A DNA stretch of 64,000 nucleotides from JAJPKK01 sp963807015 (GTDB lineage Bacteria > Pseudomonadota > Alphaproteobacteria > Rhizobiales > Xanthobacteraceae): assembly GCA_963807015.1 (NCBI GenBank), contig CAWEAS010000033.1, positions 124,001 to 188,000 of the forward strand, given 5' to 3'. The notes below the pieces were generated by a model that had not been told where the DNA came from, did no database searches, and saw only the letters and a program-made list of their open reading frames with translations. This document shows positions 34,346 through 42,461 of the stretch, piece after piece (within the stretch, counting starts at the first letter, position 1; the number at the start of each line of letters is the position of its first letter). Made by a program: the position numbers and the translations under genes.

Positions 34346-34960
34346 TTATTTTGTATATTCCACATCGCCAGTCATCACCATGGGCACCGACCTAAGGTCC
34401 CTCATCGGCGTCCATTCCTGCGTGTTTCCCTGCATGTCAGTCGCCACGACCTGGTAGCTCAAGGATCCGGTCGGGTAGTCTTGCGGGATCAACCAGGCTG
34501 CTGACCAGAAATAATCTATGGGCCCCGTGAGGCCGAGCGCGGCGCGTACGGCCACCGGCGGGCGGGGTCGATATGACGCCGGATATTTTTTGCCGTCAGA
34601 CAACTCGACCACGATGCTCTTGATGCTCTTGTCGTCCAACGGCTGCCCGGCGATATTGCGCACGCGGATCCGGAAGACCACGTTCTCCTTGCGCTTGAAC
34701 TGATTGGCGAGCACGCACACTGGGCCGGTGTTCCCGTTCGGCGTATTGCCGCGCACGATGTCGCCCTCAATGAACATTTTCTGCGCTTCCTGCGCCGCCG
34801 CCACGCTGGCAAAACCCAGCACCGCCACGGACAGCGCGGCAATGCGCAAGGCCCGCGCTCGCGGCGCTCTCCTTGACGGCGGCCACCGTTTCGAACAGCG
34901 CGGTGACGTCGACACCGTTGCGATCTTGAGCTCAGGCTTGATCGCCGTTGCGATGGACAT
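34346..34960 (-). CDS. Secreted hypothetical protein with a 5' end borrowed from an OsmC-like gene
   Basis: 204 residues from ATG 34960. From about residue 40 it is a coherent exported protein: hydrophobic ALRIAALSVAVLGFASVAAA, then MFIEGDIVRGNTPNGNTGPV, VVFRIRVRNIAGQPLDDKSI and ATDMQGNTQEWTPMRDLRSV. No family recognised. The first 33 codons look foreign: in an adjacent frame, 34863-34919 encodes NGVDVTALFETVAAVKESA, the usual start region of OsmC-family proteins, and MSIATAIKPELKI before it would be that gene's beginning with one base lost. The present start codon is therefore probably not the original one, and function is doubtful. Confidence 0.6.
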   Translation of the reverse strand: MSIATAIKPELKIATVSTSPRCSKRWPPSRRAPRARALRIAALSVAVLGFASVAAAQEAQKMFIEGDIVRGNTPNGNTGPVCVLANQFKRKENVVFRIRVRNIAGQPLDDKSIKSIVVELSDGKKYPASYRPRPPVAVRAALGLTGPIDYFWSAAWLIPQDYPTGSLSYQVVATDMQGNTQEWTPMRDLRSVPMVMTGDVEYTK

Positions 34961-35355
34961 TTTATTTCCCTTCGGTTGGCCGAGACCGACATAGCCTCTT
35001 GATGGCATAAGGCTCAAATAATCGGACATTCCCAAGATCGTTAATCGAACCACCCACTCGGGTGGGAAAGCGTAGTCTCGCGACCTCAATCCAGAAGCAT
35101 CGCGCCTTTTGTCGGGCCGAGTCCAGCTCAATCGACGATTGCTCGGTGGGTGATTAGACGCGGTTCGCCCCGGCTTGACGCATGCGGTGGTCCCAGTTGG
35201 TAACCGATCGCCTTTGTTGCGTGCAAAACGGTGGCTATTGGCCCGCCTCGCCCCTAGTGAACGGCGTCAGTGACGGAAGCTATCGGAGGATAAGCGGCCG
35301 TCAGCCGCAATGCTCTCGACAGGTGAAGATGACCCGTTGCGGAAGTGCGCGCCGT
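34961..35355. other. Intergenic region, nothing recognised
   Basis: 395 bases upstream of the chimeric gene and downstream of a broken ABC_sub_bind gene. An open plus-strand frame at 35182-35496 is only the antisense of that gene's 3' end. Confidence 0.35.
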
Positions 35356-36220
35356 TTATTGGACCACCTCGTCGGCAGTCGCAAGAAGCGTCTCAGGGAC
35401 GGTAAGGCCAAGCGCTATGGCGGTCTTGAGGTTGATGACAAGCTCCAGCCGAGTTGGCTGCTCAACCGGCAAGTCCCTCGGTTTGTCACCCCTTAGAATT
35501 CTGCCCACGTAATTCCCGGCTCGCCGGTACATGTCGGCAAAGTCCGTCCCATAGGACATGAGACCGCCGGCCTCGACGAGTTCCCTTCTGTACAGCATGA
35601 TCGGAAGCCGGTTTCTGATGGCGATCTCACCGAGCTGCCGAGACCGTTCGCTGAATATCAAGCCCGCAATGACAAAGAGCGCTTGAGCACCTTCCGAGGC
35701 AGCGTTGTCGACTGCGGTCGCTAATTCCTCGACACGCCGCACAGCGAATGGCCGAACCTCAATGTCGAGCACTTTCGCCGTCTGCTCGATCTGCTTCAGT
35801 TCACGCACCGCCGGAGGCAGGCCGCGCGAAACTCGCTACCAGACCCGATCCAACGGGATCGCTGATGCGGGAGAAAACAATTGGGATGGTATCGGTCGCG
35901 CTTCTCGCGGCCCGCGTTGCCGCTGTTCCCACGGCGACGATCACGTTGACCTTCAGGCGGACCAATTCGGTCGCGAAGTCCGTGAGCGCATCGTAATTGC
36001 GTTCGGCGTAACGACCCTCGAAGATGATATTGCGACCCTCGACATAGCCCAGGCCCCGAAGCGTCCCTGCAATAATCCCGAGGGCGGCAGTCCCCCACGA
36101 ACGCAATTCGTCAGTCATGAAGCCGACTGTTTGAACTCCCGAAGTTGGTTGCGTATGCGCTGCGGGTGGCCGAATGAGGATCGCACTGCCGAGTCCCGCA
36201 ATGAACTGCCGTCGTCGCAT
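35356..36220 (-). pseudogene. ABC_sub_bind periplasmic binding protein, deleted and frameshifted
   Basis: ATG 36220 begins MRRRQFIAGLGSAILIRPPA and runs through GLGYVEGRNIIFEGRYAERN and IPIVFSRISDPVGSGLVASF to a stop at 35801. The C-terminal part, from REL KQIEQTAKVLDIEVR to the end (SYGTDFADMYRRAGNYVGRI, LVINLKTAIALGL), is in another frame to 35356. About 60 residues that normally follow the ARPGGNVTG motif are missing. It is a decayed relative of the intact gene at 32157. Confidence 0.88.
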
Positions 36221-36479
36221 CCCCGATCCCTTGCATGGGTTCCAGCAAGCTTATAGTGGCCCACGCTGCATTGGAACTGACCCTCAGCGCTAGGTCCACG
36301 GCCGCTTCTGGCCCATGGCGGCCCCATTGCGAGCGAGGCAAGGAAGTCCGGTTACGGGGCCACTTCGACTGTCGGCAGACCATCGCCGAACCGGCATGCG
36401 CCCCAACAGCTTCCAGCCCTGCAAAATCGCCTTTGAGCGCACGGCACGCCCAGTCGCGATTCAAAATCGCCCATTGACG

Positions 36480-36499
36480 TTATAGGAATAGTCCTATAA
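36480..36499. promoter_or_regulatory. Palindrome TTATAGGAATAGTCCTATAA, candidate operator
   Basis: Two perfect 8-base arms with a 4-base loop in an AT-rich island inside GC-rich DNA, followed by ATATAG. It looks like an operator of a small regulator such as an antitoxin, but no suitable gene is adjacent, so it may be left over from a lost gene. Confidence 0.45.
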
Positions 36500-36699
36500 T
36501 ATAGTCATCCGTTTTGTCAAGGCCGGACCATCCGAAAGGTCGCACTTATGGTTTCATTAAGCGAGCTCAGTTGCCGATTCGAAGCTTCCCTCAGATTCGC
36601 TGTTTTTGTGCCTCCGGCAGCGGCGCCCGTTTGGCGCACATCGCTGAGAAGGCTACATGATTTGGCGAGCTATGCGCGGGGGAAAGGGCGATTTTAGTC

Positions 36700-36743
36700 T
36701 TTCCCTGTTATTTTCCCTGTTCTGAGGGAAAAATTTCCCTGTT
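36700..36743. repeat. Short TTTCCCTGTT repeats with an inverted unit
   Basis: Three copies of TTTCCCTGTT at about 36700-36709, 36712-36721 and 36734-36743, the last preceded by GAGGGAAAAA in inverse orientation. I recall the same motif in intergenic DNA of Bradyrhizobium-like genomes; its role is unknown. Confidence 0.6.
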
Positions 36744-36806
36744 TCGTGTCTCGCCGCAGGGGTGCACGCTGGAGGCGCGCAGTTCCGCGCGTCTCGTGCC
36801 CTCCCG

Positions 36807-37808
36807 CTACGGCGCGATCAGCTTCATGGCGCGATCGTAGTAGCCGAGGTCGACATAGCGCTCCGGCGGCGCGGCTTCGGTCTCGGCCTTGCGCTCGATC
36901 TCGGCGCGCAGCGCCAGCATGTTCTTGAACCCCTCCACGTCGAACTTGGCGTCGGGTGTGAAGCCGGTGGTCGGAACGACGAGGAGGTCGTAGGTGCGCT
37001 CCGCGACGCCGCGATCGAGCTTGAGCTTCTCGACGAGGAGATCGACGGCCGCGGTGCGGTTGTTGCGATCACGGATGAAGCGCATCGATTCCACATAGGC
37101 GGCGAGGTAGCGCTCGAGCACGGCGCCGTTGTCGCGCGCCCACGGGCGCATCACGAAGGCGCCGGCGGCCTGATAGGGGCCGAGGAGATCGACGAGGCCG
37201 CCGAGGCTCTTGAGGCCGTGCGCGGCGGCCTCGACGGTGTAGGGCAGGTTGAGGATGCCGCCGGCGTTGGTCTTGTCCTCGATCATCGCCTTGTAGCGGA
37301 AGGCGACGGCGCCGACGGACTTCACGGTGTAGTCGGCGCCTTCGCGCAGGCCGTGTTGAAGCAGGATCTTCTTGCCCTGCAGCGCGTAGCCGGTATCGGG
37401 GGCGTCGACGACGATGATCTTGCCCTTGAGGTCGGCGAACGAGGCAATGCCGGGCTGGACGAAGAACTCGTTCATGCCGCTGTCGCCGCCCGAGACGATG
37501 ATGACGTCGTGCTTGGCGACCTCGATCATCGCGACCGCATTGTCGAGCGCGGCATGGGCGATCTGGAAGCGGCCGGCCGCGAGCCCGTCACGCTGGCTCT
37601 GGGAGCTGGTGGTGTTTTCGAGTTCGACGGTGAGACCGTACTTGGCGAAGATGCCCTTGGCGATGCCGACATGCACGGGCAGTGCCTTGGCATTTGGAAA
37701 CGTGTTGACGCGCAGTGCATCGGCGGCCGCGGCGGGGGAACCCGCGCCGAGACAGAGTGTGCCGGCGATGCCGAGCGCGGCAAAGAACGACGTGACCCGA
37801 CCCGGCAT
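36807..37808 (-). CDS. NMT1-type periplasmic substrate-binding protein
   Basis: 333 residues with signal peptide MPGRVTSFFAALGIAGTLCL to AAAADA. The mature part starts LRVNTFPNAKALPVHVGIAK and GIFAKYGLTVELENTTSS, then DLKGKIIVVDAPDTGYALQG, the type-2 receptor pattern. A strong ribosome site (GGAGGTG) precedes the start. No transporter partners are adjacent. It is divergent from a GlcG-like gene, 73 bases away, and the two might share regulation. Ligand unknown. Confidence 0.88.
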   Translation of the reverse strand: MPGRVTSFFAALGIAGTLCLGAGSPAAAADALRVNTFPNAKALPVHVGIAKGIFAKYGLTVELENTTSSQSQRDGLAAGRFQIAHAALDNAVAMIEVAKHDVIIVSGGDSGMNEFFVQPGIASFADLKGKIIVVDAPDTGYALQGKKILLQHGLREGADYTVKSVGAVAFRYKAMIEDKTNAGGILNLPYTVEAAAHGLKSLGGLVDLLGPYQAAGAFVMRPWARDNGAVLERYLAAYVESMRFIRDRNNRTAAVDLLVEKLKLDRGVAERTYDLLVVPTTGFTPDAKFDVEGFKNMLALRAEIERKAETEAAPPERYVDLGYYDRAMKLIAP

Positions 37809-37881
37809 TTGACACCTCCGCGTTTCCCGCCTTCATAGCGGCCGGACGCCAGACTATCATCACGGAGCGAAGGAAGGGCAC

Positions 37882-38364
37882 ATGCGAGCGATCAGCCTCG
37901 ACGAAGCGGTGGCCATGATCAACGGCTGCTTTGCGGCGGCAAAGTCGCGCAAGCTGCGGCCGCTCACGGCCGTGGTGCTCGATGCCGGCGGCCGACTCAA
38001 GGCGGCGCTGAAGCAGGACGGCTGCGCCATGCTGCGGTTCGAGATCGCCTACGGCAAAGCCTACGCGGCGCTGTCGATGGGTCGGCCGTCGCGCCTCGTG
38101 CTGCAGAAGCAGCGCGAGAAGCCGGTGTTCATGGAGAACCTCATCGAGCTTGCCGACGGCCCCATGTTCCTGGAGGCGGGCGGCCAGCTGGTGCGCGACG
38201 TGGCCGGCGAGGTGGTCGGCGCGATCGGGGTCACCGGCGATGCCGGCGAGATGGACGATGTCTGCGCCATCGCCGGCATTCACGTCGCCGGTTACAAAAC
38301 TTGCTCGGACTTTACCGATCCTGAAGTCATTCGCGCTATCAACGTTAAGGAGATGGTACCTTGA
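37882..38364 (+). CDS. GlcG/HbpS-like protein (DUF336)
   Basis: 160 residues without a signal peptide: ISLDEAVAMINGCFAAAKSR, LTAVVLDAGGRLKAALKQDG, AYGKAYAALSMGRPSR and GEVVGAIGVTGDAGEMDD. This is the GlcG/HbpS fold, found in a haem-binding sensor (HbpS) and beside glycolate and aromatic catabolic genes, where its enzymatic role is unclear. It is divergent from the NMT1 receptor gene. Confidence 0.87.
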   Translation: MRAISLDEAVAMINGCFAAAKSRKLRPLTAVVLDAGGRLKAALKQDGCAMLRFEIAYGKAYAALSMGRPSRLVLQKQREKPVFMENLIELADGPMFLEAGGQLVRDVAGEVVGAIGVTGDAGEMDDVCAIAGIHVAGYKTCSDFTDPEVIRAINVKEMVP

Positions 38365-38552
38365 CGCCGGATTGGCCGGTTGGGCCCATCGCGGATGGTA
38401 TTTAGTGCAGTGTGGTCAGGAACCCGGACGCTTTCCTGCCGCTGTGGGTTGTATAGAGGTACTGGAGTGGGCTTTGGTTGCGTCAGCGCCCTTGCGCTGA
38501 CCGCGAAGGCCACGCAGAGTGCCCGGTAATGCGTACCGAGGAGACCATATCG

Positions 38553-39125
38553 ATGGGTCTTTCCCCTCGTCAGGTGCTGTGCGCCGCCGTCGTCATCGCC
38601 GCGGCGCTGCCGCTTGCCGGTTGCGCCTCATTCAACCTTTCGAGCTTCAGCAATCCGTTCTCCTCGTCATCGGCGCCGCCACCGGCGGCGCCGCCGCCGA
38701 TGGTTCCGGCAAGCATCCGGCCGGACGAGATCGTCGGCCGCTGGGGACTTGCCTCCTATCATCGCGAGCAGGATCGGCCGCGTACCGAGGCGGCTGCGCG
38801 CGGACAATGCGCCCAGGCCTACGTCATCAGCCGCTCGCCGAATGGCGTGATGATGCTCGGCCACGACAATCCGACGCCTCAAGAGATGCTGCTCAAGGGC
38901 AGCCCCGAGGGCAAGAACTTCGTCGGCCCGGGCACGCAGGCCGGCGTCGGCGATGATCGCGAGATCGTGAGCTTCGACGGCCGCGTGATGATCCTGCGCT
39001 GGGTCGATCCGGAAGTCGCCGGACGCTACGGCAACATGATTCTCGTACGTTGCGGCGCGGAGGGCGCGCGCACCGCGCGGGCCGCGAAGAAGCCGCCGGC
39101 GGCCGCAGCACCGCCCGAGCAATGA
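38553..39125 (+). CDS. Lipoprotein, AprI/Inh-like
   Basis: 190 residues from ATG 38553, with AGGAGA upstream. Lipobox LPLAGC places the lipidated cysteine near residue 25. A Ser/Pro linker (NPFSSSSAPPPAAPPPM) follows, then a compact domain PDEIVGRWGLASYHREQDRP ... GNMILVRC. The GRWGL opening and paired cysteines resemble the small beta-barrel of AprI/Inh protease inhibitors, a tentative link. The stop overlaps the start of the ArsC-like gene (ATGA). Confidence 0.75.
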   Translation: MGLSPRQVLCAAVVIAAALPLAGCASFNLSSFSNPFSSSSAPPPAAPPPMVPASIRPDEIVGRWGLASYHREQDRPRTEAAARGQCAQAYVISRSPNGVMMLGHDNPTPQEMLLKGSPEGKNFVGPGTQAGVGDDREIVSFDGRVMILRWVDPEVAGRYGNMILVRCGAEGARTARAAKKPPAAAAPPEQ

Positions 39126-39469
39126 CGGTCACCATCTGGCACAACCCGAAATGCGCGACCTCGCGCAAAGTTCTCGGGATGATCGAGGCGGCGGGCATCA
39201 AGCCGAAGATCGTCGATTACGCGAAGACGCCGCCGAGTGTTGCGGAGATCAAGGCCGCGCTCAAGGCGATGGGCATGAAGCCGCGCGATCTCTTGCGCCG
39301 GCGCGGCACGCCCTATGATGAACTCGGCCTCGATGACACGAAGCTCACCGAGGCCGCCCTGATCGCCGCGATGCACGACCACCCGATCCTGATCGAGCGG
39401 CCGGTCGTCCTCACGTCACGCGGCGCACGGCTCTGCCGCCCCGCCGAACGCGTGCAGGACATTTTGTAG
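39122..39469 (+). CDS. ArsC/Spx-family arsenate reductase-like protein
   Basis: 115 residues with thioredoxin fold: TIWHNPKCATSRKVLGMIEA gives the catalytic-type Cys11. RDLLRRRGTPYDELGLDD and DHPILIERPVVLTSRGARLC follow, including the ERPVV motif. It could be a glutaredoxin-dependent arsenate reductase of the YffB/ArsC type, but no other arsenic genes are present, so a general thiol role is equally possible. Translation is coupled to the upstream lipoprotein through a 4-base overlap. Confidence 0.85.
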   Translation: MTVTIWHNPKCATSRKVLGMIEAAGIKPKIVDYAKTPPSVAEIKAALKAMGMKPRDLLRRRGTPYDELGLDDTKLTEAALIAAMHDHPILIERPVVLTSRGARLCRPAERVQDIL

Positions 39470-39491
39470 CCGCGCCCGTTCTTGGCGATCG

Positions 39492-39610
39492 GTAGGGTGG
39501 GCAAAGCGCGGACGCAGTCCGCGCGTGCCCACCGCAGGCGTGATGGTGGGCACGGCGGATTGGATGCTGCGGTCATCTTCGCAAAGCACGGGCCGCCTTT
39601 GCCCACCCTC
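39492..39610. repeat. Expanded, degenerate copy of the GTAGGG palindrome
   Basis: GTAGGGTGGGCAAAGCG at 39492 and CCTTTGCCCACCCTC ending at 39610 are the outer arms; GGTGGGCACGGCGG lies between. It fills the gap between the convergent ArsC-like and cheZ genes. About 85 bases have been inserted or diverged between the arms compared with the copy at 575. Confidence 0.75.
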
Positions 39611-39625
39611 CGTCGTCGGAGCTAT

Positions 39626-40345
39626 TCAATTGAACAGCGCGTCGATGTCGTCCTGCGAGGCGTGGCCCAGATCGGACGCGAGCCGCGGGCCATTGAGGAG
39701 CGCATCGTCGCCGTCGGCCTCGTCTATCATCAGAGGCTTGAATTCACGCAGCGCTTCGATGCCGCCCCAGATTTCCATCATCTTCACGATGTGGGTTTCG
39801 ATGAACTTCAGCGTATTCACGACCTTCGTGATGCGCTGGCCGGTGAGGTCCTGGAAATTGCACGCCTCGAAGATGGAGATCACCCGTTCCTGGATGTCGC
39901 GGGAGAGATTGAGCGCCTGATCGCCTTTAAGCATGGCGCTGAGCGTCATGGCGTGCTGGTCGATCTCCTCGGCGGCACCGAGGATCTGCTCGGTGGCGGA
40001 TTGCGTGCCGTCGACGACGGCATCGAGCTCGTCGGTGACGCGGCGCATCTCGCGGCCCTTGAAGCCGGTCACGTGCAGCGTCGCGATCTCCTGCTTGGTA
40101 TCGTCGATCGCAGCCTGGATGATATCGAGCTCACTCTTGAGCTTTTGAATCTCGGCGATCTGCGCCTGATAGGTCTCGATGATGCGGTTGGCTTCGTGCT
40201 CGCGCGGCTCTACGACCGAACGCAGCGAGCGGATTTCCAACACGAGTTCATGGTGACGCTGGATGGCTGCGGCATCCGCATTGGGCGCGAGCGCGCCTTC
40301 GACCATACTGCGCAGTTGATCAATTCGAAACCTGCGTTGCGACAT
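39626..40345 (-). CDS. cheZ: CheZ-type protein phosphatase with FliM-like C-terminal peptide
   Basis: 239 residues, mostly helical. IFEACNFQDLTGQRITKVV supplies Asp166 and Gln170, equivalent to the catalytic Asp/Gln of CheZ that dephosphorylate CheY. A coiled coil spans about 48-90. The last ten residues SQDDIDALFN closely resemble the CheY-binding N-terminal peptide of FliM (LSQDEIDALL). Ribosome site GGGAGG precedes the start at 40345. No flagellar genes are in the window, so it stands as an isolated chemotaxis or cell-cycle-linked phosphatase. Confidence 0.9.
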   Translation of the reverse strand: MSQRRFRIDQLRSMVEGALAPNADAAAIQRHHELVLEIRSLRSVVEPREHEANRIIETYQAQIAEIQKLKSELDIIQAAIDDTKQEIATLHVTGFKGREMRRVTDELDAVVDGTQSATEQILGAAEEIDQHAMTLSAMLKGDQALNLSRDIQERVISIFEACNFQDLTGQRITKVVNTLKFIETHIVKMMEIWGGIEALREFKPLMIDEADGDDALLNGPRLASDLGHASQDDIDALFN

Positions 40346-40641
40346 TGCGCCAGCCTCCCGTTATTCCTGGAAGCGATACGACATGAAATTTAAGGCGCAG
40401 TTTATTGTTTGTTTGGAGCCATCATTTTTTCTATCTCAGTGCTTTGTTCACCGTGAAATTGGGGAGAAAATTAACCATGCGGGCGGCGGTTTACCTCGCA
40501 TAAACCACGTTACGATGAACGCCGGGTTTCCAAGTAACCTTACTATTTAGACAACCATTATTTACCGGTTCGGGTCCTATCGTCGGCGCGTGATCGAGTG
40601 GCGCCGGCGGTTTGCGCGGCGCGCAAATGTGAGAGTGACCC

Positions 40642-41370
40642 ATGTCGCGTATCGTTGCGTCTCGTGTCTCAGCGTCTCGTGTCTCAGCGTCTCCTCGCGT
40701 CCCCCGTCTCATCGCAATCGCCCTCTTCCTCGGCACCGCGATGCCGGCACTTGCCCAGCAATCCAATATGCCGCAATTCCGAACGCCGCCGACGCGCCCT
40801 CCGGAACGGCGCGTCGCCGAACTCGGCGGCGGCTTCTTCGAATTTCTGGCCACGGGCGGCGCGATGTCGTCGCGGCGCAACACCTCACCCATGGAGCCCG
40901 ACGAGGATGCGCGGCGCGCCGCCGTCGATCCACGCTACAATCGCCAGATCGTCGACTACACCGGTCAGGAAAAGCCCGGCACCATCATCGTCAATACGCC
41001 CGATCGCCTGCTCTATCTCATCGAGCCAAACGGCAAGGCGCTGCGCTACGGCATCGGCGTCGGCCGTCCCGGCTTCACCTGGGCCGGCGTCAAACATGTC
41101 TCGATGAAGCGCGAGTGGCCGGACTGGACGCCGCCGGACGAGATGCTCAAGCGGCGGCCCGATCTGCCCCATCACATGGCGGGCGGGCCTGAGAATCCGC
41201 TCGGCGCGCGCGCGCTCTATCTCGGCTCATCGCTCTATCGCATCCACGGCTCGAACGAGCCATGGACGATCGGCACCCAGGTGTCGTCCGGCTGCATCCG
41301 CATGCGCAACGAGGACGTGATCGACCTTTACGGTCGCGTGCCGGTCGGCGCCAAAGTCGTGGTGATGTGA
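40642..41370 (+). CDS. L,D-transpeptidase (YkuD domain)
   Basis: 242 residues. A signal segment RLIAIALFLGTAMPALAQ is preceded by an odd repeated head VASRVSASRVSAS. The YkuD domain reads IIVNTPDRLLYLIEPNGKAL, VGRPGFTWAGV and YRIHGSNEPWTIGTQVSSGC with His202 and catalytic Cys218. It cross-links peptidoglycan stem peptides in the periplasm or attaches proteins to them. A strong hairpin terminator follows at 41460. Divergent from cheZ. Confidence 0.93.
   Translation: MSRIVASRVSASRVSASPRVPRLIAIALFLGTAMPALAQQSNMPQFRTPPTRPPERRVAELGGGFFEFLATGGAMSSRRNTSPMEPDEDARRAAVDPRYNRQIVDYTGQEKPGTIIVNTPDRLLYLIEPNGKALRYGIGVGRPGFTWAGVKHVSMKREWPDWTPPDEMLKRRPDLPHHMAGGPENPLGARALYLGSSLYRIHGSNEPWTIGTQVSSGCIRMRNEDVIDLYGRVPVGAKVVVM
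40657..40686 (+). repeat. 15-bp tandem repeat inside the L,D-transpeptidase head
   Basis: GCGTCTCGTGTCTCA occurs twice in tandem (40657-40671 and 40672-40686), with a partial third unit after. It encodes the ASRVS ASRVS stretch before the signal segment. It lies at the gene's start, so copy number changes would alter only the signal peptide head. Confidence 0.8.
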
Positions 41371-41459
41371 GCAATTTGGGCGGGACGCCGCGCGCGCCAA
41401 TCGATCCGGGAGGCTGCCCCTCAACCGGACGGGTGCATTCGGCTCCTGCCGTTCCCCGG

Positions 41460-41487
41460 GGCGGCGGACGCTTATGCGTCCGCCGCC
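41460..41487 (+). terminator. Rho-independent terminator after the L,D-transpeptidase
   Basis: GGCGGCGGACGC at 41460-41471 and GCGTCCGCCGCC at 41476-41487 form a perfect 12-base stem with a TTAT loop, followed by TTGTTCGTTT. Confidence 0.75.
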
Positions 41488-41524
41488 TTGTTCGTTTACT
41501 GCCGTGACTTAAGCGGTATGTGAC

Positions 41525-42325
41525 TTAGGCGAGATCGGAATCGCCGCCGTCGAAATCGCCGACGTCGCCGTCATCATCGTAATCGCCGTCGTCCTGATCC
41601 TGGTCTTGATCCTGATCCAAATCTTCCTGGGTCGCGTGCGCGGCCTGCGGGCGTCCGATATCACTATTGCCGGCTTCGCGGCCGAGCGTTCCGCCGCCGC
41701 CGCTGTCCCACGGCGAGCCGCCGCGACCTATCTGCGAGTGATCGCCGGCAAACGCCTGGTGGCCGCCCATCATGCCGCGGATGCCGTTGAGCAGCATCGA
41801 GCCGCCGATGAAACCGGCCGCCGACGCCGCTGCCGTTCCGAGGAACGAACCGCCGCCGCCCATGCCCGGCATCATGCCGCCGCCCATTGGGCCGCCCATG
41901 GGGCCACCCATTGGGGGCGCCATCGGCTGACTTGGCGGATAGCCCGGCTGCGCCTGCGCCTGGTCGGGTCGTGCGCTCCATGCACCGCTCGAACCTTGGC
42001 CGCCCGTCCGCACCGACGGCACCGAGCCGCGGGAGGCGTCGCGGCCCCCGAGGATGTTGCGCATGTTGTCGAGAAATCCCCCGCCGCCTTGGGGCTGGGC
42101 GGCGCCACCGCCGAGGGCCTGTTCGAGTTCTTCGATGCGGGCGTTGGCGCGCTTGAGCGCCTCGTCCTGGACGAGCACGGTCTGGACCAGCACATAGACG
42201 GCGTTCGGCGCGTTGCGCAGGCCCTCGCGGATCAGGCGTTCGGCATCGGGGTCGCGAGATTGGCTTTCCAGGGATGCAAGACGATCGAACAGGTCGGCAA
42301 CAAGCTGCTGTTCCTGCGGTGTCAT
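41525..42325 (-). CDS. DUF2076-family protein
   Basis: 266 residues from ATG 42325 (GAGGAGAAG upstream). The N-terminal domain MTPQEQQLVADLFDRLASLE with DPDAERLIREGLRNAPNAVY and a coiled coil (LKRANARIEELEQALGGG) is diagnostic of DUF2076. The middle is Gly/Pro/Met-rich (PMGGPMGGPMGGG), then a short hydrophobic stretch (FLGTAAASAAGFIGGSMLL), and the end is very acidic with DQDQDQDD and DDDGD runs. Function unknown; many members are described as periplasmic ligand-binding sensors, but nothing here confirms that. Confidence 0.88.
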   Translation of the reverse strand: MTPQEQQLVADLFDRLASLESQSRDPDAERLIREGLRNAPNAVYVLVQTVLVQDEALKRANARIEELEQALGGGAAQPQGGGGFLDNMRNILGGRDASRGSVPSVRTGGQGSSGAWSARPDQAQAQPGYPPSQPMAPPMGGPMGGPMGGGMMPGMGGGGSFLGTAAASAAGFIGGSMLLNGIRGMMGGHQAFAGDHSQIGRGGSPWDSGGGGTLGREAGNSDIGRPQAAHATQEDLDQDQDQDQDDGDYDDDGDVGDFDGGDSDLA

Positions 42326-42461
42326 GGCTCTTCTCCTCTGCCGGCTTCGCCCGGCCGCGCTAGATATGGGGAGCCGGACGGCGGCCGGAAGTGGCCGGCG
42401 ACGGCTTGCCAAGTGTTAGTGCGACCAGGCGTCGCGCCGGTTTGAAAATGCCGCGCGGCCC

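Larger units (their letters stand above)
36221..36806. other. Gene-poor region with palindrome and TTTCCCTGTT repeats
   Basis: About 590 bases without a convincing gene. Two structures stand out: the 20-base palindrome at 36480-36499 and a cluster of TTTCCCTGTT units at 36700-36743. A 49-codon frame from the ATG near 36549 has no motif. Confidence 0.5.

Noticed and set aside
35182..35496. A plus-strand frame containing LDHLVGSRKKRLRDGKAKRY
   Set aside because: Antisense of the 3' end of the broken ABC_sub_bind gene, the same kind of artefact.
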